DNA from: UBA1447 sp964612185
Lineage (GTDB): Bacteria > Bacillota > Clostridia > Oscillospirales > Acutalibacteraceae
Assembly: GCA_964612185.1 (NCBI GenBank)
Contig: CAZTCR010000001.1
Coordinates: 121,993-185,992 of the forward strand
Reading direction: 5' to 3'
Length of the DNA: 64,000 bases
Shown here: piece by piece, positions 1-9,362 of the stretch
How positions within the stretch are numbered: position 1 is the stretch's first letter
Layout: every line of letters begins with the position of its first letter
Program-made: the position numbers and the translations under genes
The notes under the pieces: model-generated
Told to the model about the DNA's origin: nothing
The model's input: the letters and a program-made list of their open reading frames with translations, nothing else
Databases searched by the model: none

Positions 1-614
1 AATGCGCGTTAAAACAGAAAGAGCATCGACCGGGGCATCCTTTTGAAGTATACAGATGAACCTGTTTTTTACAATAATTATAGGTTTGAAAATAATCTGC
101 CGGGTTAACAAAACTAAAGTCCATTGGCGGTAAATCGGCAAGGTTGCAGAACTCACGACACTCATTAATCACTATTTGGTTGTCCTTTTTATATGCAAGC
201 CCTTTAATATCAGCATACTCTTCACCGTTTTGATAAGCCAGCAACAGCTCTTGCCACGCATGTTCCCCTTCGCCCATAATTACATAGTCCACATAATTTT
301 CTTTGAGCACAAGTTCCGGCGCGTCAGATGCAAGATGCCCGCCGTAAACGACTTTAGCACCGTATTTGTGCGAAATTTCCGCGCATTTGTGCGCATCGTC
401 TATTGTTTTTACATACATCAAAGTGATACCCACAAAATCCGGTTTGAAGGCTTCAACGATTTTTTCAATATTCGTCACTTTGACGAGTCTGTCGATTACT
501 TTTACATGATGACCCTTTTGAGTAAGGAATGTAGCAATCGATATCAGCGCCATAGGAAGTTCTGAGGTTCGTCGATAATTTTTCATCGCGGGACTGATTA
601 ACAACACATTCACA
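1..614 (-). CDS. B12-binding radical SAM protein, short family (3' end beyond the window)
   Basis: Only the first 204 codons are present; the gene runs off the left edge. The translated minus strand begins MNVLLISPAM and shows the cobalamin-binding Rossmann-like half (around residues 20-125, with GGH near 91-93 and MGEGE near 113-117). The radical SAM cluster motif CPGRCSFC follows, with Cys at about 193, 197 and 200, just before the cut. The start is a GTG at 614 with GGAG upstream (CGGAG, nine bases before it). It lies 39 bases after the long-family gene at 654-2573 on the same strand, so it is probably co-transcribed. It matches the seven other short-family genes in the window in spacing and motifs. 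The substrate is unknown. Confidence 0.85.
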
Positions 615-653
615 AACAATATCTCCGATTCACAGTATCGTACTTTTTTTCAA

Positions 654-2573
654 TCACAACTTTATAGAATTATTGATCATTTTACCGCCTTTTCTCCCAA
701 ACCATACGATTTCTTTAGCAAAGTCCGGCCAGCTTTCCGGCAAAACAGTACCACTAATTTGAATTTTAGATGGTTCTTCGTTCAAGTTGGTGTAGAGGTT
801 TTCATAAATTTTTGAATAATAGGTGGCAAAATCATACTGGAGGTCGAGAACGGTGTCAACCGCTCCCGGTCTTTTTATCACATGTTTCTGGTAAACAAGC
901 AAATCGTTAAGAAGCCTTTCATCAATTTTAAATTTCTTGAGAAAAACTTCGATTTCCTTATAAAAGTTTTTATACTCATAAATAACCTGAAGAAAGAGTC
1001 CCTCTTCCAGTGGCCAGGTTAAATCACCGAATTTTTCATCGTAAAAAGTGCTTTCCCCATAGCCCGTCAGAATATCATCATACTTTTTGCCCAGCCAAAC
1101 AAAAGCTTTGCCGGCCACTGTACCCGGGTTGTCTTTTGCCCATTCAAGCAGTGCCTCATAAAAATCCGTATATCGCACACCCCGCTCAAAATACAAATAA
1201 ATCGCGAAGCACTGCAGCAACCCAAGGTTGTGAAAGCTCCTTATGCAAACCGCCATCATATTGGATGCCTTCCACATCTCTGTTGTCATGGATTCTGTTT
1301 TGACAACGATGTTTGTATACTCGCCGATTTTCCCCTCAATGGGCTTGCAGTGGTACTGATGGATGGAGGTGCGGACCGTTTGAATCCCATGTTCTTTGAT
1401 ATAATCCGGGTTCCCCATCGGCGCGTTAACCAATACCTCGCAATTAAAAACATTGATGGAGGAATGTTGGCCGGACTCCAGTAAATCCTCAAGCCCGTTG
1501 CGAAAACTGTCATAATTTTCTCCGGGCAGGCCAAGAATCAGCTCGGAGTATGCCGGGATTTTCGCTTCATTATACATCGTCATCAGTTTTGTAAACTCTT
1601 CGAGGGGCATATTTTCTCTGCCAATATTTTTCAACGCGGTTTTTGACATGGTTTGAAAAGACAGCGTGGCCCCTTTGCTCATGCCGGCGTCGTTCAACTT
1701 CTTACTGATCGCGAAAACAGCGCCGCTGTTATTTTTTGTGTAGGTGGCCTGAACTTTTTTGGGGTATCCGTATTTGTTTTTAGCGGCGATTAACATATCG
1801 ACAATCTCCAAATCACGCTCAAAAAGGCCGAAGTTGCCGTCCGCACAATAACAATATTCAATTTTATGCTGCGCGATCCATTCGATTTCCTTTTTGACAC
1901 GGTCGATAGGGAACAACCGTACCGTTGCCTTTATATTCCCCCAGTCACAAAACGCGCATTTATAAGGGCAACCCCGGTTTGTTTCAAGGATAGCAGAAAA
2001 GCTGTATGCACTGTTTTCCATAATGCTGTCGAATATACCCCTAAGGTACGGCGAGGGATAATCGATACAGGCGGTTTTGGCGGCAGGGGTTGAAACGGCT
2101 CCGGCAGCGGAGCGATAGGAAATGTTGGCGATCTTTTCAGGGCCAATGCCTTCCGCGAAAGCTTGAAGTATTTCACAGAAGGTTTCCTCGCCCTCCCCGT
2201 GAATCAGGATATCGATAAAGCTGTTTTCTTCAAGCAACCTCACACCCGGAGGAACTTGATGCCCCCCGAAAACGATGATACAAGCAGGATGAGTTTTTTT
2301 AATTGCTTTAGCGAGCGCTTTGCTGTATTCAAAGTTCCAAAGATAAGTTGAGAAGCTGACAAGGAACGGGTTGCTCATTCCTTTAACAACCTCATTAATA
2401 TCTTCTCTGATATATATAATTTTTTCAAACACATAATTTTTGCTGACGGTTTCGTCTTCAAGCACATAAGCTTGCAAAACGCCTGAAGCGTACGGAAAAT
2501 ACACCTCGTTTCCGTACACCGAATTGACTTGCACAAGATATATTTTATTTCTGTTGTCATCCATAGAATTCAT
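654..2573 (-). CDS. B12-binding radical SAM protein, long family, copy 1
   Basis: This is a 639-residue cytoplasmic enzyme with no signal peptide or membrane segment. An N-terminal cobalamin-binding-like domain (about 10-150, FGGH near 102-105, HGEGEE near 125-130) is followed by a radical SAM core with Cys 202, 206 and 209 (CPYKCAFC), ADGNFG at 244-249 and LGLPGE at 347-352. A C-terminal extension of about 200 residues ends in the family signature WPDFAKEIVWFGRK. Family knowledge: B12-dependent radical SAM enzymes often methylate unactivated carbons; the KedN5-type methyltransferases have comparable length. Neither reaction nor substrate can be read here. The ATG at 2573 is preferred because GGAG lies just upstream and it removes an overlap with the GT2-like gene at 2584; an in-frame ATG at 2627 is the alternative. 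Confidence 0.85.
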   Translation of the reverse strand: MNSMDDNRNKIYLVQVNSVYGNEVYFPYASGVLQAYVLEDETVSKNYVFEKIIYIREDINEVVKGMSNPFLVSFSTYLWNFEYSKALAKAIKKTHPACIIVFGGHQVPPGVRLLEENSFIDILIHGEGEETFCEILQAFAEGIGPEKIANISYRSAAGAVSTPAAKTACIDYPSPYLRGIFDSIMENSAYSFSAILETNRGCPYKCAFCDWGNIKATVRLFPIDRVKKEIEWIAQHKIEYCYCADGNFGLFERDLEIVDMLIAAKNKYGYPKKVQATYTKNNSGAVFAISKKLNDAGMSKGATLSFQTMSKTALKNIGRENMPLEEFTKLMTMYNEAKIPAYSELILGLPGENYDSFRNGLEDLLESGQHSSINVFNCEVLVNAPMGNPDYIKEHGIQTVRTSIHQYHCKPIEGKIGEYTNIVVKTESMTTEMWKASNMMAVCIRSFHNLGLLQCFAIYLYFERGVRYTDFYEALLEWAKDNPGTVAGKAFVWLGKKYDDILTGYGESTFYDEKFGDLTWPLEEGLFLQVIYEYKNFYKEIEVFLKKFKIDERLLNDLLVYQKHVIKRPGAVDTVLDLQYDFATYYSKIYENLYTNLNEEPSKIQISGTVLPESWPDFAKEIVWFGRKGGKMINNSIKL

Positions 2574-2583
2574 TGCTCTCCGT

Positions 2584-3363
2584 TCAAAATGTTTTTTTAT
2601 GTACAATTTCTGGGGATGATTGAACATAAAACTTGCTTGAGTCTGCCAATCTTACTCGGAAAAATACCCATAAATATCGAAATCCGTCTTTGAAAAATTT
2701 GGTTTTGGATTTTCCTTCAGGGCGTTTTTGAAATACAACAGGGACTTCGATAACATCAACTCCCGTGCGCATCATTTTAAGAAATGCTTCATACAAGACG
2801 GAATATGATTTTTCTTTTAAAATCAGATTCTTGACTTTTTCTGTCGGGATTGTTCTATAAGAAAATGTTGTATCCGTAAGTTTCTTTGAATATACGATTT
2901 GAAAAAACTTTCGAAAGAAAATAAAAAATGCTTTCTTCAATTTTGAATAATTTTCTGAGCACTCTTTTGATAGAAATCGTGAACCTGTAATAATCGCTTC
3001 CGGGTGATTTCTGCTTTCCTTAATAAATACTGCTATCATTTTTGGATCTTCCTCAAGATCAGCCGGTTGTATCATAAAATGGGAACCGGTAACAATTTTA
3101 AACAAAGATTTCAGCGCATCGTCAAATGTTCCGTTTTGCATAACTATTTTCACGGGTATGATTTTATGTTTTATGCATAATTCTTCGGCAATTTTTTTGC
3201 ATGCCGGAGTGGCAAAGTATGCGGGGCAGATAATAATCTCCTCTAAATCCGGGCCACACACATTGATTATCGTTTCGACCGTTTCCACAAATGAAGTTGT
3301 TTCATTTATAACCGGTACGATGACTGAAATCGACTGAAAGGTATAGGGTGAAATATTTGCCAT
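2584..3363 (-). CDS. Atypical family 2 glycosyltransferase-like protein
   Basis: This 259-residue protein starts like GT-A fold enzymes (SISVIVPVINET, residues 11-22). It lacks the DDGS motif that usually binds the nucleotide sugar: the equivalent strand reads EEIIICPAYFATPAC. The metal-binding DxD region reads ADLEEDP (about 101-107), whereas its two paralogs at 33713 and 43505 have ADMDxDP. The C-terminal part (VIEVPVVFQKR) is the usual GT2 acceptor-side motif. There is no clear membrane helix, but the C-terminus is basic and aromatic. It sits between long-family radical SAM genes (66 bases after one, 10 bases before the next), so it belongs to the same transcript. It may transfer a sugar, but an altered or non-sugar role is possible. 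Confidence 0.7.
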   Translation of the reverse strand: MANISPYTFQSISVIVPVINETTSFVETVETIINVCGPDLEEIIICPAYFATPACKKIAEELCIKHKIIPVKIVMQNGTFDDALKSLFKIVTGSHFMIQPADLEEDPKMIAVFIKESRNHPEAIITGSRFLSKECSENYSKLKKAFFIFFRKFFQIVYSKKLTDTTFSYRTIPTEKVKNLILKEKSYSVLYEAFLKMMRTGVDVIEVPVVFQKRPEGKSKTKFFKDGFRYLWVFFRVRLADSSKFYVQSSPEIVHKKTF

Positions 3364-3429
3364 TTATTCAACAACTGCCTCTTGACTTAATTTTCTCTCA
3401 TATAGCTAATGCTGAGGGACAGATCTGTT

Positions 3430-5355
3430 TCATTCAGCATATTCTACAGTAATGTCGGTATAAAGATTCTTTTCGCCTTTTCTGCCGAACCACACAATCT
3501 TTTTCGAGTAATCCTTCCAACTGTCCGGAATATTGTTGCCTTTTATTGTTAGCGTATTTTTCGTTTGTTCCAGCGGGCGGTAAGCGTTTGAAAGGATGCC
3601 GAAGAAATAGGGATAAAAATCATATTCGAGTTGGACTGTGAACTCGTTTTTCCCAGGCATCTTGATAATACTTTGCTGATATTTCATTAATTCGCCGTAA
3701 ATCCGGGGAGTGATATCATATTGGCTGAGATAATTTTCAATTTCACGGTAAAACCTGTCAAACTCATATACAATGTCAAGATAAGCCCCTTCTTCCATCG
3801 GCCAGGTAATGCTGCCGAAAACCTCGTTGACATATTGACGCGGCCGTTCTCCGTTTGAATAGATGTTCAACTGTACCTTCATATCTGAAAATATCTTGCC
3901 GCACAGTGAATCCTTATTATGGTCCATCCATTTGATCAAATTATTGTAAAACTCGGTATAAGGAATTTTTTGCTCATGAAACAGATAATTAGCAAAGCAC
4001 TGCAGCAATCCGAAACAATGGAAGCACTGAACACAAAGCGAAAACAGTTTTGCCTTCACAAAATCTTCCTTGCTCATGGTGTTCGTGGATATGATTTCCC
4101 TTGAATACTCTTCAATTTCCTCATCGGGTTTGATATCGCAGTGATACTGGCTGAATGGCACATCAATTGTTTTTATCCCATGCTTTTGAATATAGCTGTC
4201 TTCCCACATGGGGGTGTTGGTTAACACATTGCAGCTGTATACATAAATGGAGGTGTGCTGACCGGCTTCCAGGAGTTTACACATGCCTTCGCAGAAACTG
4301 TCATAAGTTTCTCCGGGCAAGCCTAAAATCATATCAGTAAAGGTAGGGATTCCGTTCTCGTTGTAAAGAGCCATTAATTTGGTAAACTGATTCAACGATA
4401 TGTTTTCCCTGCCAATGTTTTTCAAAGCAATTGGTGACAGCGTTTGGAAGGATATGGTCGCGCCCTTGCTGATACCCCATTCATTGAGTTTTTTGTTGAT
4501 GCGGAAGACGACCGGGCTGTCGGCTTTTGCCGCTGAAACCTGAAGCTTGTGCGGATATCCAGTTTTTCTCTTTGTTTCAATCAGCTTATCGGCTATCAAC
4601 TCATCCCGCTCAAAAATGCCGAAGTTGGAATCGCTGCAAACGCAGTAATCCATTTTATGTGCCGCGATCCACTCGATTTCCTGAAAAACCTTTTCCAGCG
4701 GGAACAGTTTTATCTTCGATTTTGTGGTGTCCCAGTCACAATAAACACACATGAAAGGGCAGCCGCGGTTCGTTTCAAAAACCGGTACGAATTTTACATC
4801 ATTTTCTTGCATCAGTTTGTCAAATGTCCCTGAAAGATAAGGGGATGGATAATCTGTCCGGATCGAAGTCTGCAGTTCGTTTGTGTGTTTAAAGCCCTGC
4901 GCGTCGCGGTAAGACAGGTTATTTATTTTGGGAAAATCCGTTTCCTGCTCAAGTAAATGCAGCAGCAGTTTTTTAAACGGTTCCTCGCCTTCAAGATGCA
5001 TCAATAAATCCATAAAGGGATATTCGTCAAGATATCTGCCATCTAAAGGATTCTCTCTTCCGCCGAAAGCAATGGTGCACGAGGGATGTTTTTCCTTGAG
5101 CCTTTTCGCGAAAGCTTTATTGTAGTTGCTGTTCCATAAACTGTTGGAAAAAACAGCAAGATAGGGATCCTTAAAAGAAGCGATAGCAGTTTCAATGTCA
5201 TCTTTACGGAAAATAAAATCTTTCAGTTCATAATTTGCCTGTATTGTTTCATCGCTCCATGCATAGGCTGCCAAGGCGCCAAGCGAATACGGCAGAAAAT
5301 AGCTGCCCTCGCTGGAGTTGGAAACCTGAATCATATACACATTTCTTTTATCCAT
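3430..5355 (-). CDS. B12-binding radical SAM protein, long family, copy 2
   Basis: This 641-residue member begins MDKRNVYMIQ. Its cluster motif is CPFMCVYC (Cys 199, 203, 206) followed by DWD instead of the usual DWG. The cobalamin-domain signatures are diverged: FGGRENP replaces FGGHxxP and HLEGEE replaces HGEGEE. SDSNFG stands where most copies have ADANFG. The C-terminal signature WKDYSKKIVWFGRK is intact. ATG 5355 is chosen because GGGGATGG lies upstream and the product then aligns with the other N-termini; an in-frame start at 5442 would overlap the preceding gene. A good promoter at 5399-5427 lies inside the end of that gene, so this copy may have its own transcript. The changes near the expected cobalamin face may alter cofactor or substrate binding. 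Confidence 0.84.
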   Translation of the reverse strand: MDKRNVYMIQVSNSSEGSYFLPYSLGALAAYAWSDETIQANYELKDFIFRKDDIETAIASFKDPYLAVFSNSLWNSNYNKAFAKRLKEKHPSCTIAFGGRENPLDGRYLDEYPFMDLLMHLEGEEPFKKLLLHLLEQETDFPKINNLSYRDAQGFKHTNELQTSIRTDYPSPYLSGTFDKLMQENDVKFVPVFETNRGCPFMCVYCDWDTTKSKIKLFPLEKVFQEIEWIAAHKMDYCVCSDSNFGIFERDELIADKLIETKRKTGYPHKLQVSAAKADSPVVFRINKKLNEWGISKGATISFQTLSPIALKNIGRENISLNQFTKLMALYNENGIPTFTDMILGLPGETYDSFCEGMCKLLEAGQHTSIYVYSCNVLTNTPMWEDSYIQKHGIKTIDVPFSQYHCDIKPDEEIEEYSREIISTNTMSKEDFVKAKLFSLCVQCFHCFGLLQCFANYLFHEQKIPYTEFYNNLIKWMDHNKDSLCGKIFSDMKVQLNIYSNGERPRQYVNEVFGSITWPMEEGAYLDIVYEFDRFYREIENYLSQYDITPRIYGELMKYQQSIIKMPGKNEFTVQLEYDFYPYFFGILSNAYRPLEQTKNTLTIKGNNIPDSWKDYSKKIVWFGRKGEKNLYTDITVEYAE

Positions 5356-5398
5356 CACAATCCATCCCCTTCGCCTTATTCCAAATGCGCTAATATTT

Positions 5399-5427
5399 AT
5401 TATATCATTTCTGGTACTCGGTTTCAA
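5399..5427 (-). promoter_or_regulatory. Internal promoter inside the long-family array
   Basis: On the minus strand TTGAAA (5422-5427) is followed after 17 bases by TATAAT (5399-5404). The -35 lies in the last codons of the gene ending at 5405, and the predicted transcript would start just upstream of the gene beginning at 5355. The fit to the sigma-70/SigA consensus is close, but activity is inferred. Confidence 0.55.
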
Positions 5428-7345
5428 TTGTGCAGACACCATCTAAAAAAACCGTCCTGCCCGCTCTTCGTCCGAACCAGACATTTTCCCTTGCGTAGTC
5501 CACCCAGTTTTCGGGGTTGTCGGGGGCAGAAATATGAAGGACATTGCTTCTCCGCTCGGGGTCTGCATCAGCCGCCCGGTTGTTTTCGGAGAAGTACCGG
5601 TACCAGTCATATTGAAGCGCAATCTCGAATTTGTTCCGCCCGGGTCTTTTGACAATGTTTTTTTGGAAGTGTAAAAGGTCTTCAAAAATTCCGGAAGCGA
5701 TGTTGTATCCACAGAGAAAACCCGTTACCTCCGAAAAAAAGGTTTCCAAGCCCAGCGCAAATTCAAGGAACGCGCCCTCTTCGGGAAACCAGGTTATATG
5801 ACCGAACAGGATGTTCGTATAGGATAGTTCCGTGCCGTTTTCAAGAAAACTGACATAAACCGCTTTCATCGATTGAAAAACCCTGCCGCAGACACCGCTG
5901 CCGGCATCTTCAAACCGGGACAGCAAAGATTTATAAAAATCATCATATTCAATATGTTTCATATTGTAAAGATAAATCGCGAAATATTTCAGCAGCCCCA
6001 TATGGTGGCAGCTCTGAACAAAAAGAGCAAACAGGTTTGCTTTTATCCACATGTCCGTGTTCAAGGTGTTTGTCGCCACAACGATGTCGGAATAACCATA
6101 TACTTCATCCGACCTTGGCTTGATATGATGCTGGATAGACGGCGTGCGCACGGATTTGATTCCGTGTTTTCTTATATATTCCGGGTTTGACATCGGCGCG
6201 TTCACCAGCAGTTCACAGCGGAATATATCGATATAATTATGCTGGCCTAATTTGAGGAGTGTGCCGATTCCCCTGCAAAAGCTCTCATAAGTCTCGCCCG
6301 GCAATCCTAAAATCATTTCGGAGTAGGGGGTTATGCCGGCCTCGCTGTATCGCTCTAAAAGGCCGGCAAAATTTTCGAGCGTCATATTGCATCTGCCGAT
6401 ACTGTCCAGCGTTTCGGAACACAGGGACTGAAACGAAAGCGACGGTCCCTTGAACATACCGGCGTCAAACAGCTTTTTCGCTGTCCTAAAAACAATATCT
6501 TCACGGCCTTTGGCGTAGGTGACATCGAAGCGGACGGGATACCCCGTTTGCTGTTTTGCATCAATCAGAATGTCCGCAATTTTTTCGTCTCTATCCAAGA
6601 TACCAAAGTTGGCATCGGCCGCAAAACAGTATTCGATTTCATGCTCAGAGATCCAACGGATATCTTGATTCACCCGTTCTTCGGGAAAAACTTTCAACTT
6701 GTTCTTTGTGATGCCCCAGTCGCAAAACGCGCAGTTATGGGGGCATCCCCGGTTTGTTTCAATAATTGCGTAGAAATTAATACTGTCATCTTCTATCAGT
6801 TTGTCAAATAGGCCTTCCTGATAGGGTGAAGGATAGTCGGAGCCGGGGAAGAACAACTCAGGGTTCTTTACAGGAATCCCGTTTTGCCGGTAAGAGAGAT
6901 TGGGCACTGATTTGAAGTCTTCGTTTTTTAGCAATGCGGTCAGAAGAGCTGCAAAGGGTTCCTCTCCTTCTCCGTGTATCAGATAATCAATAAATCCGCA
7001 TTCATTAAGCAATGAAGTGTCCGGAGGAACCTGATGGCCGCCGAAAACAACGGCACATGCCGGGTGAGCAACTTTCAATTTCTGCGAAAACCGCTTATTA
7101 TACTCAAAATTCCACACATAATTTGAAAATCCGACAAGATAGGGGTTTTCAAACGACTCGATAATTTCATCAATATCATCAAAACGATAAAGAAGCCCCT
7201 TTAGAGTATATTCGGCGCTGACCGAGGGATTGCTCCAGGCATATGCGGCTATTGTTCCGGACGCATATGGCAAATACACGCCTCTTTTTTCACCATTGCC
7301 GAAGGTGAAGCCGGGCTGTACAAAATATATATTTTTGTTTGGCAT
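5405..7345 (-). CDS. B12-binding radical SAM protein, long family, copy 3
   Basis: This 646-residue member begins MPNKNIYFVQ at ATG 7345 (GGTGGTGACGGG directly upstream). It has FGGHQVPP at about 101-108 and HGEGEE at 124-129. The cluster motif is CPHNCAFC (Cys 201, 205, 208), followed by ADANFG and LGLPGE. The tail carries WVDYARENVWFGRR. The insertion after the first strand (FGNGEKRGVYLPYA) resembles the copies at 21938, 23921 and 25947, which suggests a shared subgroup. It lies 61 bases from its upstream neighbour. It is presumably a cytoplasmic cobalamin-dependent radical enzyme acting on the same class of molecule as its paralogs; nothing in the sequence identifies that molecule. Confidence 0.86.
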   Translation of the reverse strand: MPNKNIYFVQPGFTFGNGEKRGVYLPYASGTIAAYAWSNPSVSAEYTLKGLLYRFDDIDEIIESFENPYLVGFSNYVWNFEYNKRFSQKLKVAHPACAVVFGGHQVPPDTSLLNECGFIDYLIHGEGEEPFAALLTALLKNEDFKSVPNLSYRQNGIPVKNPELFFPGSDYPSPYQEGLFDKLIEDDSINFYAIIETNRGCPHNCAFCDWGITKNKLKVFPEERVNQDIRWISEHEIEYCFAADANFGILDRDEKIADILIDAKQQTGYPVRFDVTYAKGREDIVFRTAKKLFDAGMFKGPSLSFQSLCSETLDSIGRCNMTLENFAGLLERYSEAGITPYSEMILGLPGETYESFCRGIGTLLKLGQHNYIDIFRCELLVNAPMSNPEYIRKHGIKSVRTPSIQHHIKPRSDEVYGYSDIVVATNTLNTDMWIKANLFALFVQSCHHMGLLKYFAIYLYNMKHIEYDDFYKSLLSRFEDAGSGVCGRVFQSMKAVYVSFLENGTELSYTNILFGHITWFPEEGAFLEFALGLETFFSEVTGFLCGYNIASGIFEDLLHFQKNIVKRPGRNKFEIALQYDWYRYFSENNRAADADPERRSNVLHISAPDNPENWVDYARENVWFGRRAGRTVFLDGVCTIETEYQK

Positions 7346-7406
7346 CCCGTCACCACCGCTTCTTTTTTATAGAACATGAAACAATATTGAAAGCAGTCCC
7401 TAAGGT

Positions 7407-9362
7407 TTATTTGACCGATAACTCTGTGAAAATATTCTTTTGCTCTTTGCGCCCGTACCAAATGTACTCTTTTGCGTACTCTTTCCATTCATTCGGGACA
7501 GCCCTATCCTCCGCGGAAACACCAACTTTTTTTATTTTCAATGGTTCGTGGGTGTTGGCAAATGCTTTGGAAAAATAACGCGGAAAATCATACTCGAGAG
7601 CAATTTTCAGCGATCTTACACCGGGAATTTTAATCATGCTCTTCTGATAAAGCAACAAGTCATTAAATATTTCATTTTCTATGTTGTAATTGATTAGGAA
7701 TTGTTGCATTTCTTTATAAAAATCCTCAAACCGGTAGACGAGGTCGAGATAAACCCCTTCCTCGTAGGGCCAGGATACATTACCGAATATTTTGTTTGTA
7801 TAAGACCATAAGCCCGAATTCTTGGTAATTTTTTCAAACTCGCCCCGCATAAACAACATTTCTTTTCCGAAAACCGCGTTTGGATTATTCTCAGCCCATT
7901 TTATCAGCGCCTTATAGAAATCCTCGTAGCGGACCCCTTTTTCATAATGAAGGTACACCGCGAACCATCTCAGAAGCCCCATGCCATGGCAGCTCTGAAC
8001 CGTGAGCGAAAACAAATTTGAACATATCCACTCATCTTCATTCATAGCCGCGGTTGCCGTGACCGACCTTGAAAATTCAGGAATATCTGCACAGTCGGGT
8101 TCATCATGGCGCAGATAAAGGGGGGTAATCGATGCTTTGATCCCGTATTGATCCATATAGTTTTTATTCGCCATAAGCGAATTTTCAATCAATTCGCAAT
8201 TATAAATGAGAATGGATGTATGCTGCCCGGCTTCGAGCAACTTGCCGATTCCTTCGCAAAAACTGTCATAGGTCTCGCCGGGCAAGCCCAGAATCAACTC
8301 CGAATAAGTTGGTATACCGGCATTGCTGTAAAGCGTCATCAACTCTGAAAACTTATTTAGAGACATATTTTTTCTTCCGATATTCTCAAGGACCTCCGGG
8401 CTGAGGCTTTGGAAAGAAATAGTCGCGCCTTTGCTAATACCATAGATGTTAAGTTTTTTATTGATGCTGAATACGGTCTCATTATTATGTTTCGCGTAAT
8501 TTACCCTGAATTTTTGCGGATAGCCGTTCTTTCTGTTTAGTTTAATCAGCCGGTCTACATATTGTTCATCATCCGGCAGTATGCCGAAGTTCGCGTCCGC
8601 ACAGTAGCAGAATTCGATTTTGTGTTCGGACATCCACTCGAGGTCGCCGTAAACTCTCTCTTTCGGTAGTTGCCTTACTTTTGTGTCGAGCCGGCACCAG
8701 TCACAGAAAGCGCAGCCATACGGGCAGCCGCGGTTTGTTTCCAGAATAGCCGAAAATCGGATATCCGGTTGCTCACTGAGCATACTATCAAAAATGCCCG
8801 CTTTGTAAGGAGAGGGAAAGTCTGCGCATAAAACGGGAATGGTCTTTGTTTCCACGCTTGCGCTATGGCTGTCACGGTATGAAATGTTTGGGGTATTGTT
8901 TAACGAATCCCCGCTATGCAACGCCAACAGGATATCCCTGAAGGTTTCCTCTCCCTCGCCGTGAACCAGGATGTCAATATACGCATACTCGTCTAAAAGC
9001 GCGGTACCGGGCGGAACATTATGCCCTCCGAAAACCACTATGCATTCGGGATAAATGCTTTTAATTTGTTTGGCCAGTGCCTTGTTGTATTCAAAGTTCC
9101 ATATATAATTTGAAAAAGCGGCTAAATAGGGCGAATCAAGAGCGGCTGTTGTTTTTTCAACGCTCTCCCGCAAATAGATGATTCCCTTGAGCGTATAGTT
9201 TTGCGCAACAACCTTATTCTCCCAGGCATAGGCAGCCAAAACGCCTGCTGTATATGGAAGATACATGGTGTTTTCATACCGGATACTTGATTGAAACAGA
9301 TAGATATTCTTTTTTACTATCTCAAACATCCCCTTTGCCGTGGATTCGTAAACTGTGGTCAT
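7407..9362 (-). CDS. B12-binding radical SAM protein, long family, copy 4 (extra Cys)
   Basis: This is a 651-residue member. The start at 9362 overlaps the stop of the upstream gene as ATGA, which suggests translational coupling; an alternative ATG at 9329 gives the N-terminus more typical of the family. The cobalamin-domain signatures FGGHNVPP and HGEGEE are present. The cluster motif CPYGCAFC (Cys 213, 217, 220 from the 9362 start) is followed by DWC, placing a fourth cysteine at 223. The same CX3CX2CXWC arrangement occurs in the copies at 13481, 27919 and 29871. The C-terminal signature reads WKEYAKEYIWYGRK. The extra cysteine could touch the active site or bind metal; this is inference. 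Confidence 0.85.
   Translation of the reverse strand: MTTVYESTAKGMFEIVKKNIYLFQSSIRYENTMYLPYTAGVLAAYAWENKVVAQNYTLKGIIYLRESVEKTTAALDSPYLAAFSNYIWNFEYNKALAKQIKSIYPECIVVFGGHNVPPGTALLDEYAYIDILVHGEGEETFRDILLALHSGDSLNNTPNISYRDSHSASVETKTIPVLCADFPSPYKAGIFDSMLSEQPDIRFSAILETNRGCPYGCAFCDWCRLDTKVRQLPKERVYGDLEWMSEHKIEFCYCADANFGILPDDEQYVDRLIKLNRKNGYPQKFRVNYAKHNNETVFSINKKLNIYGISKGATISFQSLSPEVLENIGRKNMSLNKFSELMTLYSNAGIPTYSELILGLPGETYDSFCEGIGKLLEAGQHTSILIYNCELIENSLMANKNYMDQYGIKASITPLYLRHDEPDCADIPEFSRSVTATAAMNEDEWICSNLFSLTVQSCHGMGLLRWFAVYLHYEKGVRYEDFYKALIKWAENNPNAVFGKEMLFMRGEFEKITKNSGLWSYTNKIFGNVSWPYEEGVYLDLVYRFEDFYKEMQQFLINYNIENEIFNDLLLYQKSMIKIPGVRSLKIALEYDFPRYFSKAFANTHEPLKIKKVGVSAEDRAVPNEWKEYAKEYIWYGRKEQKNIFTELSVK

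Noticed and set aside
176..565. Open frame on the plus strand at the left edge
   Set aside because: It is antisense to the truncated short-family radical SAM gene, which has clear motifs.
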